From the NCBI GenBank assembly GCA_041484845.1, contig JBGPIK010000470.1, positions 1 to 5,053 on the forward strand: a stretch of 5,053 nt of DNA, given 5' to 3'. The notes below the pieces were generated by a model. That model worked only from the letters and a program-made list of their open reading frames with translations, was not told the DNA's origin and searched no databases. The first letter of the stretch is position 1. Each line of letters opens with the position of its first letter. Source of the DNA: JBGPIK01 sp041484845. Lineage in GTDB: Bacteria > Desulfobacterota > Binatia > UBA9968. Both the position numbers and the translations under genes were made by a program. Positions 4,888 through 5,053 of the stretch are shown here, piece after piece.

Positions 4888-4961
4888 TATTTGCTTTTCA
4901 CTCTTTACTTTTGCGTTTTTACTTTGTCCTTTTATCTGGCGCTTTGCCCTTCGCGCTTTAC
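4773..4961. repeat. Degenerate heptanucleotide array, 27 units in one register
   Basis: Cut every 7 bp in one fixed phase, the minus strand gives 19 mostly purine-rich units from 4961 to 4829 (for example GTAAAGC, AAAAGGA, CAAAGTA, AAAAGTA, AAAAGCA, AAAGTCA, AAAGGCA, AAATGCA). Eight pyrimidine-rich units follow from 4828 to 4773 (TTGTTTT, CTGTTTT, CTACTTT, CTATTTT, CTACTTG, CTGCTTG, CTGCCTG, CTGTTTC). The second block is roughly the reverse complement of the first (AAAGTAG against AAAAGTA). The four units at 4829-4856 are the most degraded but keep the phase. The array fills the spacer after the NHL gene and includes the cytochrome ATG, within AATAATG, and most of its signal-peptide codons. 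Confidence 0.8.
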
Positions 4962-4965
4962 AATT

Positions 4966-5053
4966 TCACGGCGCTTCCCCTTTGAGGTACTGGAATATTT
5001 GTATTCTCTGGTTGTAAGAATCGGCCACGTAGATCCGATCTTGACCATCAATA
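4966..5053 (-). CDS. NHL-repeat beta-propeller protein, C-terminal fragment
   Basis: The last 28 codons are visible before TGA (4968-4966), and the gene continues off the right edge. The residues IDGQDRIYVADSYNQRIQIFQY match the closing part of an NHL repeat, in which G-x-I-Y-V-A-D-x-x-N-x-R-I-Q-x-F is diagnostic. LKGEAP then ends the chain. NHL repeats build six-bladed propellers, usually secreted when found beside multihaem cytochromes, where they are thought to act as binding scaffolds. The gene is upstream of, and co-directional with, the cytochrome, with a 78-bp gap filled by the heptamer array and no terminator visible, so cotranscription is likely. Only the end of the last blade is seen, so the N-terminal domain, signal peptide and full length are unknown. 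Confidence 0.88.
   Translation of the reverse strand, partial: IDGQDRIYVADSYNQRIQIFQYLKGEAP

Overview
The window looks like chromosomal DNA from a diderm, probably anaerobic or metal/nitrogen-cycling bacterium. The evidence is a type II secretion GspC-like protein, a periplasmic or cell-surface dodecahaem-type cytochrome c, an NHL-propeller protein, and single-domain CBS and TPR proteins. This mix is familiar from Nitrospirota, NC10 (Methylomirabilota), Desulfuromonadia/Geobacter-like bacteria and Acidobacteria. The sequence alone does not decide between them.

Layout. On the plus strand, the 3' end of a very glycine-rich protein (to 319) is followed by a 56-bp palindromic interspersed repeat (368-423). 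That repeat ends almost at the start codon of a gspC-like gene (428-1189). The rest is read from the minus strand. A CBS-pair protein (1390-1818) converges on gspC and has a strong Shine-Dalgarno and a candidate promoter with an overlapping palindrome. A 339-bp gene-free stretch follows. Next comes a TPR protein (2172-2837) with an intrinsic terminator candidate just after its stop, then a 292-bp spacer holding inverted repeats and the terminator of the next gene. A 585-aa multihaem cytochrome (3130-4887) and the last 28 codons of an NHL-repeat protein (4966-5053) end the window.

How the parts fit. The NHL protein and cytochrome run in the same direction, 78 bp apart, and probably form an extracytoplasmic electron-transfer pair. 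TPR and CBS genes lie further downstream on the same strand, but terminator-like hairpins separate cytochrome from TPR and TPR from CBS, so one long operon is unlikely. The gspC-like gene has no gspD or other secretion gene beside it here.

The most unusual element is a degenerate heptanucleotide array of 27 units in one unbroken 7-bp register (4773-4961). It fills the NHL-cytochrome spacer, contains the cytochrome start codon, and encodes most of its signal peptide. A purine-rich part encodes the lysine-rich n-region and a pyrimidine-rich part encodes the hydrophobic core. Other points are a twelfth, non-canonical CX3CH haem motif at the cytochrome C terminus and the repeat abutting the gspC start.
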